Below, piece by piece: positions 8,308-16,114 of a DNA stretch of 64,000 nt (positions within the stretch are counted from its first letter, which is position 1; the number at the start of each line of letters is the position of its first letter). Origin of the DNA: JAWLHK01 sp041690355 [NCBI: bacterium] (lineage in GTDB: Bacteria; J088; JAWLBW01); contig JAWLHK010000004.1 of the NCBI GenBank assembly GCA_041690355.1, positions 1 to 64,000 of the forward strand, in the 5' to 3' direction. A program made the translations under genes and the position numbers. The notes below the pieces were generated by a model, which saw only the letters and a list, made by a program, of their open reading frames with translations, searched no databases and was not told the origin of the DNA.

Positions 8308-9413
8308 TGCGTATCGTGCACCTCGTTCACGTCCGCTTCTGGAACGCCTCGGCGCAGTACGCGATCGATCTGGCGGCGGCGCAGATGCGGGCGGGGCACG
8401 ACGTGACCGTCTACACCGCGGCGGGCGAGCCGGCGGCACGCAAGGCCCGCGAGCTCGGGATTCCCCTCTGGGAGCGCAGCATGGGGGCGCTCGACTGGCT
8501 CGATATCCTGCGCGACATCCGTCGACTGGGCCGGGGCGCCGATGTGCTCAACGCCCACCACAGCGATCTGCAGACGGCGGCGCACATCGCCTTTCCGGGC
8601 GCCGATCGGCCGCTCATCGTGCGCACCCGCGTCGACGTGCGCGAGCCCAAGGGGGGCCTGCTCACGCGCACCCTCTACAACCGCCGGCTCGACCTCGTCG
8701 TCGTGCCCGGCGATGACAGCCGCCTGCGCTACGAGAACGCCCTGGGCATCCGCCCCGAAATACTTCAGGTCGTCTACGGCGGCGTGGATACCGACCGTTT
8801 CCGCCCCGATGCGAACCGCCGCGCCGCCCTGCGCGCCGAGCTCGGCATTCCCGACGACGCCCCCGTCTTTCTCTTCGTCGGCCGCCTGCAGCCGGTCAAG
8901 GCGCCCGAAGTCTACATCGAGGCGGCCGCGCTCATGCGCGCCGTCAACCGCCGCGCCCACTTCATCCTCGCCGGGCGTCCGGTCGACGACCACGGCTGGG
9001 AACATTACCGGTCGCTGGTCGATCACTTCGAGGTGCCCGACTTTCACTTCCTGGGCGAGGTCGACGATATCCCCGGCCTGATGGCCGCCGCCGACATCGG
9101 CGTCATCACCTCGGTCGCCTCCGAGGCGCACTGCCGCGTGGGGCTCGAAATGATGGCGAGCGGCCTCCCCGTCATCGGCGCCGAGACCGGAGTGATTCCC
9201 GAAGTTGTCAAGCATGGTGAAACGGGCTATATTGTACGGTCGCGCGATGCGGCCGAACTGGCCATGGCCATGGAACGCATGGCCTCGGATCTGCCGCTGC
9301 GAAGACAGATGAGCGAGACCGCGCGCCGGACGATGGAGACGGAATTCTCGTTTCCGGCCTGGGTCGAAAACACCCGGCGCGCGTATCGCCGGGCGCGCGC
9401 GATGCGACCGTGA
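8307..9413 (+). CDS. Glycosyltransferase family 4 (GT-B, group 1)
   Basis: 368 aa. The start is ATG 8307 overlapping the previous stop. N-terminal acceptor half with MRIVHLVHVRFWNASAQYAI; C-terminal donor half with FLFVGRLQPVKAPEVYIEA (Glyco_transf_1) and the E-x7-E-like signature around SEAHCRVGLEMMASGLPVIG. The family transfers a sugar from a nucleotide donor to LPS or related glycans. The position between a heptosyltransferase and a heptose kinase points to core oligosaccharide assembly. Confidence 0.85.
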   Translation: MRIVHLVHVRFWNASAQYAIDLAAAQMRAGHDVTVYTAAGEPAARKARELGIPLWERSMGALDWLDILRDIRRLGRGADVLNAHHSDLQTAAHIAFPGADRPLIVRTRVDVREPKGGLLTRTLYNRRLDLVVVPGDDSRLRYENALGIRPEILQVVYGGVDTDRFRPDANRRAALRAELGIPDDAPVFLFVGRLQPVKAPEVYIEAAALMRAVNRRAHFILAGRPVDDHGWEHYRSLVDHFEVPDFHFLGEVDDIPGLMAAADIGVITSVASEAHCRVGLEMMASGLPVIGAETGVIPEVVKHGETGYIVRSRDAAELAMAMERMASDLPLRRQMSETARRTMETEFSFPAWVENTRRAYRRARAMRP

Positions 9414-9432
9414 TTTCAGCAGGCCGGGCTGT

Positions 9433-10440
9433 GTGTTCGCGATGGATGTAAAGAAGGCCGATAAGCTTCTGATGCGATTCGAAGAGGGGCGCGTCCTCGT
9501 CGTCGGCGACGTGATCCTCGACGAATTCCTGTATGGAAGCGCCGAGCGCATCAGCCCCGAGGCCCCGGTGCCCGTCGTCGAAATCCGCAAGGAAACGATG
9601 CAGCTCGGCGGCGCCGCCAACGTCGTCAACAACCTGGCCGCCCTCGGCGCCCGCGCCGCCCTCTGCGGGGCCATCGGCAACGACGAGGCCGGCACGAAGC
9701 TGCTCAAGCTGCTTCATGAACTCAACATGCCGACCGAGGGGGCCATCGTCGAAATCGGGCGCCCCACCTCGGTCAAGACGCGCGTCATCGCCGCCAACCA
9801 GCAGGTCGTGCGCTTCGACCGGGAAGATCGCCGGGCGCTCACCGACGCACCCTTGCGCAAACTGCTGAGCTTCATCAAACGGGCCCAGAAGAACTTCAAC
9901 GCCATCGTCGTCAGCGATTACGGCAAGGGGGTCGTGTCGCGCGAGCTGGTCGATGTGCTCATCGGCGTGGCGAAGGAGCGGGGCATTCCGCTGCTCGTCG
10001 ACCCCAAGCCGCAGAACGCGGCCCTCTTTCACGGCGCCACCGTCATCACGCCGAATCTCAAAGAAGCTTCGCAGATTCTCGGCCGCCCCCTGACGACCCC
10101 CGAGGAGATCGAAAAGGGGGGCGAATCGCTGCGGCAGCAGCTGGCGTGCGAAATGCTGCTCGTCACGCGCGGCGAACAGGGGATGAGCCTGTTTCGCGAA
10201 GGGCGCAAGCCGCACCACATCGCCACCCGCGCCCGGCAGGTCTATGACGTGACCGGCGCCGGCGACACCGTCATCGCCAGCTTCACGCTCGGGCTGCTCT
10301 CGGGGGCCCAGCCCGAGGAGGCGGCCGAAATCGCCAACCAGGCCGCCGGCATCGTCGTCGGCAAGCTGGGGACCGCGACGACGAGCGTGGGGGAACTGCG
10401 CGACGCCATCGGGCAGGCGCGCCGGGAGAAATCCGCATGA
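9433..10440 (+). CDS. hldA: D-glycero-beta-D-manno-heptose-7-phosphate kinase (HldE kinase domain)
   Basis: 335 aa, PfkB/ribokinase family. It phosphorylates heptose-7-phosphate at O1 in ADP-heptose synthesis, feeding the neighbouring heptosyltransferase. Motifs: VLVVGDVILDEFLYGSAERI at the start, QLGGAANVVNNLAALGA, and the catalytic VYDVTGAGDTVIASF with the general-base Asp near residue 276. Only the kinase half is present; the adenylyltransferase half of the fused enzyme is absent and should lie elsewhere. GTG 9433 fits AGGCCGG better than the alternative ATG 9442. The stop overlaps the next ATG (ATGA). Confidence 0.88.
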   Translation: MFAMDVKKADKLLMRFEEGRVLVVGDVILDEFLYGSAERISPEAPVPVVEIRKETMQLGGAANVVNNLAALGARAALCGAIGNDEAGTKLLKLLHELNMPTEGAIVEIGRPTSVKTRVIAANQQVVRFDREDRRALTDAPLRKLLSFIKRAQKNFNAIVVSDYGKGVVSRELVDVLIGVAKERGIPLLVDPKPQNAALFHGATVITPNLKEASQILGRPLTTPEEIEKGGESLRQQLACEMLLVTRGEQGMSLFREGRKPHHIATRARQVYDVTGAGDTVIASFTLGLLSGAQPEEAAEIANQAAGIVVGKLGTATTSVGELRDAIGQARREKSA

Positions 10441-11465
10441 GCGCCGCAGCGGTCCGCGAGCAGATCCGCGCCGCCGTCGATGCCGGCGCCACGTTCCTCA
10501 TCACGTCGGCAACCAAACCCGACGGCGATTCCATTTCGGCGCAGCTCGCCCTGCGGCGCCTGATTCGCGACTACCGGGGCGACGTGCGGGTCGACATCGT
10601 GAACGAAGTGCCCGCGCCGCAGCGCTACCACTTTCTCCCCGGCATCGGCGAGATGAAGACCATGACCACCCCCGGTCTGCTCGAGCGCTACGACGTCGGC
10701 ATCACGGTTGACTGCAGCCCCGAGCGCATCGGCAGCGTGCGGCCGCTGTACGACCGATCGGGTACCCGCGTGACGATCGATCACCACAAGGTGCGCACCG
10801 AGGGAGGGGCCGAAATCAACCTGGTCATCCCCACGGCCAGCTCCACGGCCGAGGTCATCTTCGGTTTCGTGCAGGATCAGGCCTGGCGCACGCGGCTCGA
10901 CGCCGATCTCGCGGCCGTTCTCTACACGGGAATCATCTTCGACACGGGCGGCTTCGCCTATAAACTGACGACGCCGGAGACGCACCGGATCGCGGCGCGC
11001 CTGCTCGAAACCGGCTTCGACTTTCCCCGCGTGGCCGAGCGCGTGCTGCTCGTGCGCAGCTACCCCGCGCGCATGCTCACCGCCCGCATCCTATCGACGC
11101 TGCGCCGCGAGGCCGGAGGCTCCATCGTCGCCAACGTGGTCACGCAGGCGCTCATGGACGAAGTGGGGGCCAACGCCGAGGATCTCGAAGGGCTGGTCGA
11201 GCAGCTGATCTTCACCGAGGGGGCCGAAGTCGCCGTGCTCGCCATCGAGCTTGCCGACCGGGACTTCAAGTTCTCGCTGCGCTCGCGCGGCCGCATCGAC
11301 GTGGCGGCGCTCGCGCGCGGCCTGGAGCCGCGCGGGGGGGGGCACGACCGCGCCGCCGGCTGCAATCTGGAAGGTAGTGCCGACGAGGTGCTCGAACTCG
11401 TGATCGGCCGCGTGGCCGCCGGACTCGCCGACGCAGAACCTCCTGTGCGCGCGCGCAACGCCTGA
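10437..11465 (+). CDS. DHH-family phosphoesterase, NrnA-like, with altered motif I
   Basis: 342 aa. DHH domain (residues 1-220) plus DHHA1 (GGGHDRAAG near 300). NrnA-type proteins degrade short oligoribonucleotides or pAp, or cyclic dinucleotides. Motif II Asp (ITVDCSPERIG), motif III IDHH and motif IV (YTGIIFDTGGF) are present. Motif I reads SATKPDGDS where the family has SHTKPDGDS or SHVNPDGDA: the metal-binding His is Ala (codon gca against cac). Either this changes the metal site or the protein has another use. It overlaps the heptose kinase gene by four bases and is in the same operon. Confidence 0.8.
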   Translation: MSAAAVREQIRAAVDAGATFLITSATKPDGDSISAQLALRRLIRDYRGDVRVDIVNEVPAPQRYHFLPGIGEMKTMTTPGLLERYDVGITVDCSPERIGSVRPLYDRSGTRVTIDHHKVRTEGGAEINLVIPTASSTAEVIFGFVQDQAWRTRLDADLAAVLYTGIIFDTGGFAYKLTTPETHRIAARLLETGFDFPRVAERVLLVRSYPARMLTARILSTLRREAGGSIVANVVTQALMDEVGANAEDLEGLVEQLIFTEGAEVAVLAIELADRDFKFSLRSRGRIDVAALARGLEPRGGGHDRAAGCNLEGSADEVLELVIGRVAAGLADAEPPVRARNA

Positions 11466-11471
11466 GCGTCC

Positions 11472-11864
11472 ATGCGCCCGCCCCTTCGCCTGGCGCTGTT
11501 TTCCGAGGTCGACATCCGCGACGCCGCCCGGGCCGTCGTGCGCGACAGCCGCACCCGCATGAACCGGGTGCTCGACTATGCGCACGAGGGCGACGCCGAT
11601 CTCGCCACCGACAATCCTTACGTGCGCCTGCTGCTCGATCTGTACCGCTTCGCCCGCAAGGGCGGTGCCGCCGAAGCAGACAACGCCGAGACGCAGCTGA
11701 CGGTGGCCCGGTCGGTGCTCGCCGATCCGCTGTATGCGCACCCCGATCCCGACAGCGCCGGCGGCCTCATCAGTCTGGTCTTTGCCGGCGCAAACGCCCG
11801 CCTGCGCATGCTGCGCGGCGAAACGCTCGACCCCGCGGAGCACGCGCTCCTGGAGGATGTATGA
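11472..11864 (+). CDS. Hypothetical protein in LPS operon
   Basis: 130 aa, largely helical and without signal peptide or membrane segment. Not recognised. Visible pieces are FSEVDIRDAARAVVRDSRTR and VRLLLDLYRFARKGG, an Arg/Asp-rich helical pattern. It sits six bases after the DHH gene stop and overlaps the next start by four bases (ATGA), so it is firmly in the operon, which makes it likely to be real. Confidence 0.6.
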   Translation: MRPPLRLALFSEVDIRDAARAVVRDSRTRMNRVLDYAHEGDADLATDNPYVRLLLDLYRFARKGGAAEADNAETQLTVARSVLADPLYAHPDPDSAGGLISLVFAGANARLRMLRGETLDPAEHALLEDV

Positions 11865-12403
11865 AACCGGTGTTCCCCCTGTTGGCCATGATTCTGCTCT
11901 TCGCGGCCACTCCGCTGCACGCCCAGGACTGGATGATGGAGGAAGAGGCCGCCGAACAGGACGGAGACTCCAATCGCGATCTCGAAGGGGGGGCGCAGAT
12001 TCAGTTCGGGCAGAACTGGGGCTGGTTCCGCGTGCAGGCCGGGCCGCGGTGGAACTGGGGGAACTTTTCGATGCGGCCGTACGGCGCCCTCGGTCTCGCC
12101 TTTCTCGAAGGGGTCGCGGGACAACCGACGACGCTGGGGGCGTACCTCGATCTGGATTATGCAATCCCCGTCGGCGGCGGCGCGATCGTCCTCGGGCCCG
12201 GCGGCGGCATCGGCGGCATCCTCGGGCTCCCCTCTCCGCTCCTCCAGAGCTACGTGCAGGCGGCGTACCGCTGGAACGGCAACATCATCGGCGTCCAGGG
12301 GATCCTCGGCAACGAGATTCCCTATCCGGTCACGGGAATCAACCGGCTGAACCTCACGGGAATCGGGCTGCGGTTCGAGTACGTGATCGACAAGGGGTGG
12401 TAA
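11861..12403 (+). CDS. Small outer-membrane beta-barrel-like protein
   Basis: 180 aa. A cleavable signal peptide (to LHAQ) is followed by an acidic start (MMEEEAAEQDGDSNRD) and then alternating aromatic/glycine strands ending RLNLTGIGLRFEYVIDKGW, a barrel-type end with the terminal aromatic residue typical of outer-membrane proteins. Eight strands would fit the length. Last gene of the run starting at 6998; function unknown. Confidence 0.65.
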   Translation: MKPVFPLLAMILLFAATPLHAQDWMMEEEAAEQDGDSNRDLEGGAQIQFGQNWGWFRVQAGPRWNWGNFSMRPYGALGLAFLEGVAGQPTTLGAYLDLDYAIPVGGGAIVLGPGGGIGGILGLPSPLLQSYVQAAYRWNGNIIGVQGILGNEIPYPVTGINRLNLTGIGLRFEYVIDKGW

Positions 12404-12447
12404 GGACAGTCGTCAGTCGTCAGTCCTCAGTCTTCAGTCGTCGGTCC
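12404..12447. repeat. Tandem CAGTCGT/CAGTCCT array
   Basis: Six imperfect seven-base units between two convergent genes (CAGTCGT, CAGTCGT, CAGTCCT, CAGTCTT, CAGTCGT, CGGTCC). The unit sequence differs from that at 6113 but the design is the same: short near-identical heptamers in an intergenic gap. Confidence 0.7.
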
Positions 12448-12454
12448 AGACAGG

Positions 12455-13783
12455 TCAGGCGGCGACGCGGCCGTCGGGCTCGATGCCGGCAATCATGTTG
12501 TCGATGACCGACTGGAGCACTTCATCCCATGCGTCCTTCATCAGCGCCCAGTCCTCGGTAAAGTAGTTCTCGAGCGTTCCCAGAAGCGCCCGCTTGACCG
12601 CCGCATAGTGTTCAGGCAGGACACCATAGGCCACGTGGCGGCGGCCCAGCTCCCGGATTCCAGGAAGGACGTCGCTCAGCCGGTTCAGGCTCTGGATAAC
12701 CGTCGTCAGCATCTGCACGAGCATGCGCGACTGCGACTGGATATCGCTGCGGAAAAGGTCCTGCAGCGCGGGCGTATCCGCAAAGAGGCGCTTGTAGAAC
12801 TCCGGTCCGAACTCGTACTTATCGTGCAGAATGCGCTCGAAGGACGACTGCACGAGCAGAATGGGGTCGTCCTGGCGGAACCCGATCATCGGGAACACGC
12901 GGGTCGGCGTCGTGCGCCCCTTGAGAATCGTCTCGTGCGGCGCTTCAAGGTGCACCGCATTCCCCAGCGCGTCGGCCACCGTCTCGGAGACGAGAATGTC
13001 GACCCCCAGATCCTTGGTGAGCGACTCGAGCCGGCTGGCCACGTTCACGGTATCGCCGATGACGGTCACCGGGCGCTTGCTCGGATGCCCGATGCGGCCC
13101 AGAATGGCGACGCCGTGGTGGATGCCGACCCCCATGCGGAACTCCGCATCGAACTCGGAGCGCAGCGCGCGGTTCAGGTGCCGCAGCGATTCGCGCATCC
13201 CCAGGGCGGCGCGCACGGCATTGCGGCAGGCGATCTCCGCATTGTTCTCGCGGATACCGAAGACGGCCAGCAGACCGTCGCCCAGATACTTGTCGATGTA
13301 TCCGTTGTTGCTCAGCACCGGCTCGCAGACGCGCGCGAAGTACCGGTTGAGCACGTGAACGACGTCATAGGGCAGGTGCGCATCGGAGAAGCGCGTGAAG
13401 CCGCGGATGTCGCTGAAGAGCACGGCAACCTTACGCTCCACGCCGGCCGCCATCGGCTCTTCGTTCAGGTAGATGGAGAGCACGTCTTCGCTCTGCTTGA
13501 CGAGGCGCTCGACGGTCACCGACCCCACGACCTTGGCCTGGCAGGCGAGGCGCGTGAAATCGTCCCATTTGCGGACTTTGGCGACAGCGCGCTCGATCTC
13601 GTTGCGCGGCGAGAGATTGTCGGCGCCGTCGAGCACGCGCACGCGGCAGGTCGTACAGCGGCCGCGGCCGCCGCATTCACGCATGTGGGGAATCTTGTTC
13701 CGCAACGAAACTTCGAGCAGACTGGTTCCCGGCTCGGCGCTGATGCACCGATCCTCGTCGTAGTATCGGATGGTAATTTCCAC
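12455..13783 (-). CDS. Ferredoxin - class III adenylate cyclase - globin fusion
   Basis: 442 aa from GTG 13783, preceded by GGGGAG at six bases. Residues 1-95 are a plant-type [2Fe-2S] ferredoxin domain with ligands C37, C43, C46 and C81. Residues about 105-300 are a cyclase domain with LFSDIRGFT (metal Asp), YIDKYLGDGLLAVFG (adenine Lys, second metal Asp) and VIGDTVNVASRLE (Thr in place of purine Asp, with Asn and Arg), a class IIIb pattern. Residues about 310-440 are a globin, with the probable proximal His in GRRHVAYGVLPEHY. The output is cAMP; the two ends suggest control by redox state and by oxygen or NO on heme. Soluble, no membrane segment. Single gene, facing the LPS operon. Confidence 0.88.
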   Translation of the reverse strand: MEITIRYYDEDRCISAEPGTSLLEVSLRNKIPHMRECGGRGRCTTCRVRVLDGADNLSPRNEIERAVAKVRKWDDFTRLACQAKVVGSVTVERLVKQSEDVLSIYLNEEPMAAGVERKVAVLFSDIRGFTRFSDAHLPYDVVHVLNRYFARVCEPVLSNNGYIDKYLGDGLLAVFGIRENNAEIACRNAVRAALGMRESLRHLNRALRSEFDAEFRMGVGIHHGVAILGRIGHPSKRPVTVIGDTVNVASRLESLTKDLGVDILVSETVADALGNAVHLEAPHETILKGRTTPTRVFPMIGFRQDDPILLVQSSFERILHDKYEFGPEFYKRLFADTPALQDLFRSDIQSQSRMLVQMLTTVIQSLNRLSDVLPGIRELGRRHVAYGVLPEHYAAVKRALLGTLENYFTEDWALMKDAWDEVLQSVIDNMIAGIEPDGRVAA

Positions 13784-13870
13784 GGCCGTCTCCCCGAAGC
13801 CTTGCGTTACACGGGCGATGCAGAAAGCTATAGCGTACCCGAGGACCGGCTCTCCGGTAAAGCGCGCGCA

Positions 13871-13999
13871 ATTCGTAACTCGAAGCTGGTGGCTCGTAGC
13901 GGGTGGCTCGTGGCTGGTAACGGGCCCGGGACTCGGCACTTGCTTCATTCGTCACTCGTCACTCGTCACTCGTAACTCGTAACTCGTAACTCGTAACTC
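13871..13999. repeat. Dispersed CTCGTAA/CTCGTCA repeat array
   Basis: An array of imperfect heptamers (CTCGTCA then CTCGTAA) with looser copies at its left end (GGCTCGTAGC, GGCTCGTGGC). It ends two bases before the -35 box of the next gene. Confidence 0.75.
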
Positions 14000-14002
14000 C
14001 CG

Positions 14003-14032
14003 TTGACGCCCCGCGGCAACCTGATCTATGAT
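14003..14032 (+). promoter_or_regulatory. Sigma70-like promoter, leaderless arrangement
   Basis: TTGACG at 14003-14008, an 18-base spacer, TATGAT at 14027-14032, then seven bases to ATG 14040. An in-frame ATG at 14028 falls inside the -10 box and cannot be the start if this promoter is used. Confidence 0.65.
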
Positions 14033-14039
14033 TGGCCCC

Positions 14040-14327
14040 ATGCGGTCAGAGCTCGAACAGCTTCTGGCGTTGCACCAGCGCGTCCTGGCTCAGGTCCGGA
14101 ATGTCCGCGGTACGGCCGAACTCTCGATGATTCTCGAGCACGATGCGGCGCTGCGGCGGGTGGCCGACGCGCTCCACGCCTTCCTGAATACCCACGCACC
14201 GCGGCAGAGCCCGGACACTCGGCGCACCATGATTCGTACGCTGGCCGAAACCCGGGCGCTGGTGGCGCAGGGGCGCACGGCAGCCCGGTGTGCTGACTCG
14301 GCGACCCGCAATCACGCCGCCGGCTAA
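14040..14327 (+). CDS. Small helical hypothetical protein
   Basis: 95 aa, no signal peptide. It begins MRSELEQLLALHQRVLAQVR and continues as amphipathic helix (ILEHDAALRRVADALHAFLN), suggesting a coiled-coil or helical bundle. Start set by the promoter at 14003-14032. Not recognised. No operon partner. Confidence 0.5.
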   Translation: MRSELEQLLALHQRVLAQVRNVRGTAELSMILEHDAALRRVADALHAFLNTHAPRQSPDTRRTMIRTLAETRALVAQGRTAARCADSATRNHAAG

Positions 14328-14559
14328 CCGAATTCCACAGACAGTGCAATCCACCGCCCTGAGCACCCGCCGAGGCCCGGGGGATTGCTATGTAAACCCG
14401 TTAGGATGGAGAGAGGAGCAGCAGCTCCAACACACATCGTTCCGCCGTTGGCAAGGGGGGGTCGCCGCCCCCTTTCGCACCCTGTTCCGGGCACGGGCCG
14501 CCTGCGCTACCCTGCAGGTGAACAGGGCAACCTGTGTCATCCAACGAGAGGAGAGAACG
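14328..14559 (+). other. Gap with two small hairpins before the 27-residue peptide gene
   Basis: No gene was found in these 232 bases. They contain GGAGCAGCAGCTCC near 14415-14428 and an AAGGGGG / CCCCCTT stem near 14453-14473, either of which could act as a weak terminator or leader structure. No clear -35/-10 pair is visible; GCTACCCT near 14513 is the best -10 candidate. Confidence 0.3.
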
Positions 14560-14643
14560 ATGCAGAAACCAATCCTGACCAAAAAGCGTGTTTCCCGTAT
14601 TACCCTGGTGACGCCGAACGAAACCGGGGAGACGGGACTCTAA
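14560..14643 (+). CDS. 27-residue basic peptide
   Basis: The product is MQKPILTKKRVSRIT followed by LVTPNETGETGL. A very strong ribosome-binding site (GAGAGGAGAG) lies a few bases before the ATG, and a perfect 10-bp hairpin follows within eight bases of the stop. The basic N-terminal half and Thr/Gly/Asn C-terminal half recall a leader and core as in ribosomally made modified peptides, but no modifying enzyme is adjacent, so that is speculation. It is also consistent with a small regulatory or membrane-binding peptide. Confidence 0.45.
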   Translation: MQKPILTKKRVSRITLVTPNETGETGL

Positions 14644-15221
14644 GCCCGCGGCGGGGGATCGCTCCGGAAGGTGGGATCCCCCGCTTCTCCCCGTGCATCC
14701 GCTCGGCGTTTCGCGACGAGCGCAAGACGTAAGGCAAACAGGACGAGCGCGAAGAGCCCGAGGCCCAGGCAGGCGGCGTGCAGCGTGCCGAGCGGGACGG
14801 CGTCGAGCCATGGGTTCCCTTCGGCCAGCGGGCGGAAAGGATCCATATCCGCGTGCATGATCGCGTCCAGGAGCACGTGACTGAACCCGCCGAACAAGGC
14901 GGCGGCCGCAGCTGCCGGCAAGGTCACGTCCGAATCCAGATCGAAAAGCTCCTACATGCGCCTCGAAAGGTGCGGCCGCAACCGCCCGAGGAATCCGTTG
15001 GCGAGCGCCGGGCCGAGCAGCATTCCGCCCAGGGCCACCAAGCCGGCGCCGGCGAAGGTATGCAGGAGCCGGTGCACCGGCCACGATCCCTGCACGAGGA
15101 AGTAGAGCGACTCCAGATCGATCGCCACCTGGGTCAGCCCGAAAACGATCAGGCTGAAGTGTTTCGGGGCCGCCGCTTTGGCGAGCGCTCCGGGACCGAA
15201 GTGGAAAGGGGTTACGGGCAT
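14640..15221 (-). pseudogene. DUF4184-like membrane protein interrupted by one in-frame TAG
   Basis: The frame from ATG 15221 (MPVTPFHFGPGALAKAAAPK) runs to a TAG at 14952-14954 and continues in the same frame to 14640. The distal part (LFGGFSHVLLDAIMHADMDP and a terminal helix) is as well conserved as the first. Together they make one membrane protein of about 190 aa like others I recall, with His and Asp residues on the cytoplasmic side (WPVHRLLHTF, HVLLDAIMHADMDPF). One nonsense change is the simplest reading; readthrough or a sequencing error would also explain it. A GTG at 14927 could restart translation of the second half. Confidence 0.65.
14651..14684 (+). terminator. Hairpin after the 27-residue peptide gene
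   Basis: GCGGGGGATC at 14651-14660 and GATCCCCCGC at 14675-14684 form a perfect 10-bp stem with a 14-base loop, followed by TTCTCCCC. The T-run is weak, so termination may be inefficient. The hairpin lies within the 3' end of the convergent gene. Confidence 0.5.
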
Positions 15222-15246
15222 GGCGTCGACTGCATCAATCGCCACA

Positions 15247-15336
15247 TCAGCGCGGAAAGGAAGCCTGTCGCGGGCGCACCAGGTAGACCACCCGCAGCCC
15301 TCCCCAGAAGGAGGCCATGCCTACCTGCGTGGCCAT
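15247..15336 (-). CDS. Possible 29-residue peptide between RibD-like and membrane-protein genes
   Basis: Reads MATQVGMASFWGG then LRVVYLVRPRQASFPR. AAGGAG lies seven bases before the ATG and the frame fits exactly between two same-strand genes (18 bases after the upstream stop, 25 before the next start), which is why I list it. It could equally be the decayed end of a longer gene. No family recognised. Confidence 0.3.
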   Translation of the reverse strand: MATQVGMASFWGGLRVVYLVRPRQASFPR

Positions 15337-15353
15337 ACCCATCTCCTTCAGGC

Positions 15354-15893
15354 TCACCGTTTGACCCGGTACACGCTCTGCACGAATCCGAACGGCCAGG
15401 CCTGCGTCGAAACGTGCGCAAAGCGGATGTCCTGCGCAAGCGGCCCGAAGAGCGGTATCCCCGCGCCGATCAGCACGGGGATGCGGGTGATCGTCAGGTC
15501 GTCAATCAGCCCCGCTTCCAGAAAGCTCTGGATCGTGCGGCCGCCGTCGATGTAGAGCCGCTTCATCCCCGCCTTCTCGAGCCGTTCCGTCAGCGCGGCG
15601 GGGCGCTCGTCAGAAAGCGCCACTGTCGCGGGAAGCCCGGGCGGCAACGCGCGCAGGGTCCGGCTCAGGACGATGACCGGCTTGTCGCCATACGGCCATT
15701 GCGGAAACGTCGTAACCAGTTCGAACGTCTTGCGCCCCATGACCAGCGCATCCACCGACGCCATGAAGGCGGCGTACCCGAAGTCCTCGCCGGGAGGAAC
15801 GGCCTGGTTCGCGGCTTCGAGCCAGTCGATGCCGCCGTCGGGGCGGGCGATGAAGCCATCCAGGCTGGTGGCAATATAGACAGAACACTTCAT
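15354..15893 (-). CDS. RibD C-terminal / dihydrofolate reductase-like protein
   Basis: 179 aa. The reductase fold starts MKCSVYIATSLDGFIARPDG and has VMGRKTFE, KPVIVLSRTL and LYIDGGRTIQSFLEAGLID, all hallmarks of the RibD_C superfamily (YwjB/YyaP type) that binds NADPH. These stand-alone proteins have no proven common substrate. Its start codon abuts a dispersed repeat. Confidence 0.85.
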   Translation of the reverse strand: MKCSVYIATSLDGFIARPDGGIDWLEAANQAVPPGEDFGYAAFMASVDALVMGRKTFELVTTFPQWPYGDKPVIVLSRTLRALPPGLPATVALSDERPAALTERLEKAGMKRLYIDGGRTIQSFLEAGLIDDLTITRIPVLIGAGIPLFGPLAQDIRFAHVSTQAWPFGFVQSVYRVKR

Positions 15894-15999
15894 ATTGACG
15901 ATTTACAACTTACGATTGACGATTTGCCGGAGCGGGCTGTGACTCCCCATGTCCTTGCCTGTTCGGTGCTCAGCGCTTGGCGCTCGGCGCTTGTCTCCG
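15894..15999. repeat. Dispersed composite repeat, reverse orientation
   Basis: Contains GACGATT/TACGATT heptamers, then CCCCATGTCCTTGCCTGTTC and GCTCAGCGCTTGGCGCTCGG. It is the reverse complement of the units between the LuxR genes at 31-34 kb (CAAGCGCC..AGCGCTGAGC, then GGCAAGGACATG), so the family is genome-dispersed rather than local. Confidence 0.8.
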
Positions 16000-16070
16000 G
16001 ATCGCACCACGCATCAGGATACCAGAGCGGCGGCTCGGTTTCCGGTTCGGGCGGAATACCAGTCCCCTGT

Positions 16071-16076
16071 TAGAAT
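16071..16076 (+). promoter_or_regulatory. -10 box TAGAAT before the M28 peptidase gene
   Basis: TAGAAT at 16071-16076 in an AT-richer pocket. A -35 is not obvious 17 bases upstream. The resulting leader would be about 30 bases to ATG 16115. Confidence 0.4.
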
Positions 16077-16114
16077 GAGGACTTTCCCCGTTCCTCTTCT
16101 TGTCTGAAACCGCC

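Noticed and set aside
8226-9707. Long minus-strand frames over the LPS genes (also 7108-8439 and 9208-10218)
   Set aside because: High GC produces long antisense frames. GT4, GT9 and PfkB motifs are all on the plus strand with coupled starts.
12608-13975. Plus-strand open frame of 455 codons opposite the cyclase fusion
   Set aside because: The minus strand carries clear ferredoxin, cyclase and globin motifs; the plus product is His/Arg-rich without any recognisable pattern.
13871-13999. Heptamer array considered as a CRISPR
   Set aside because: Units are seven bases with no spacers of constant length; no cas genes in the window.
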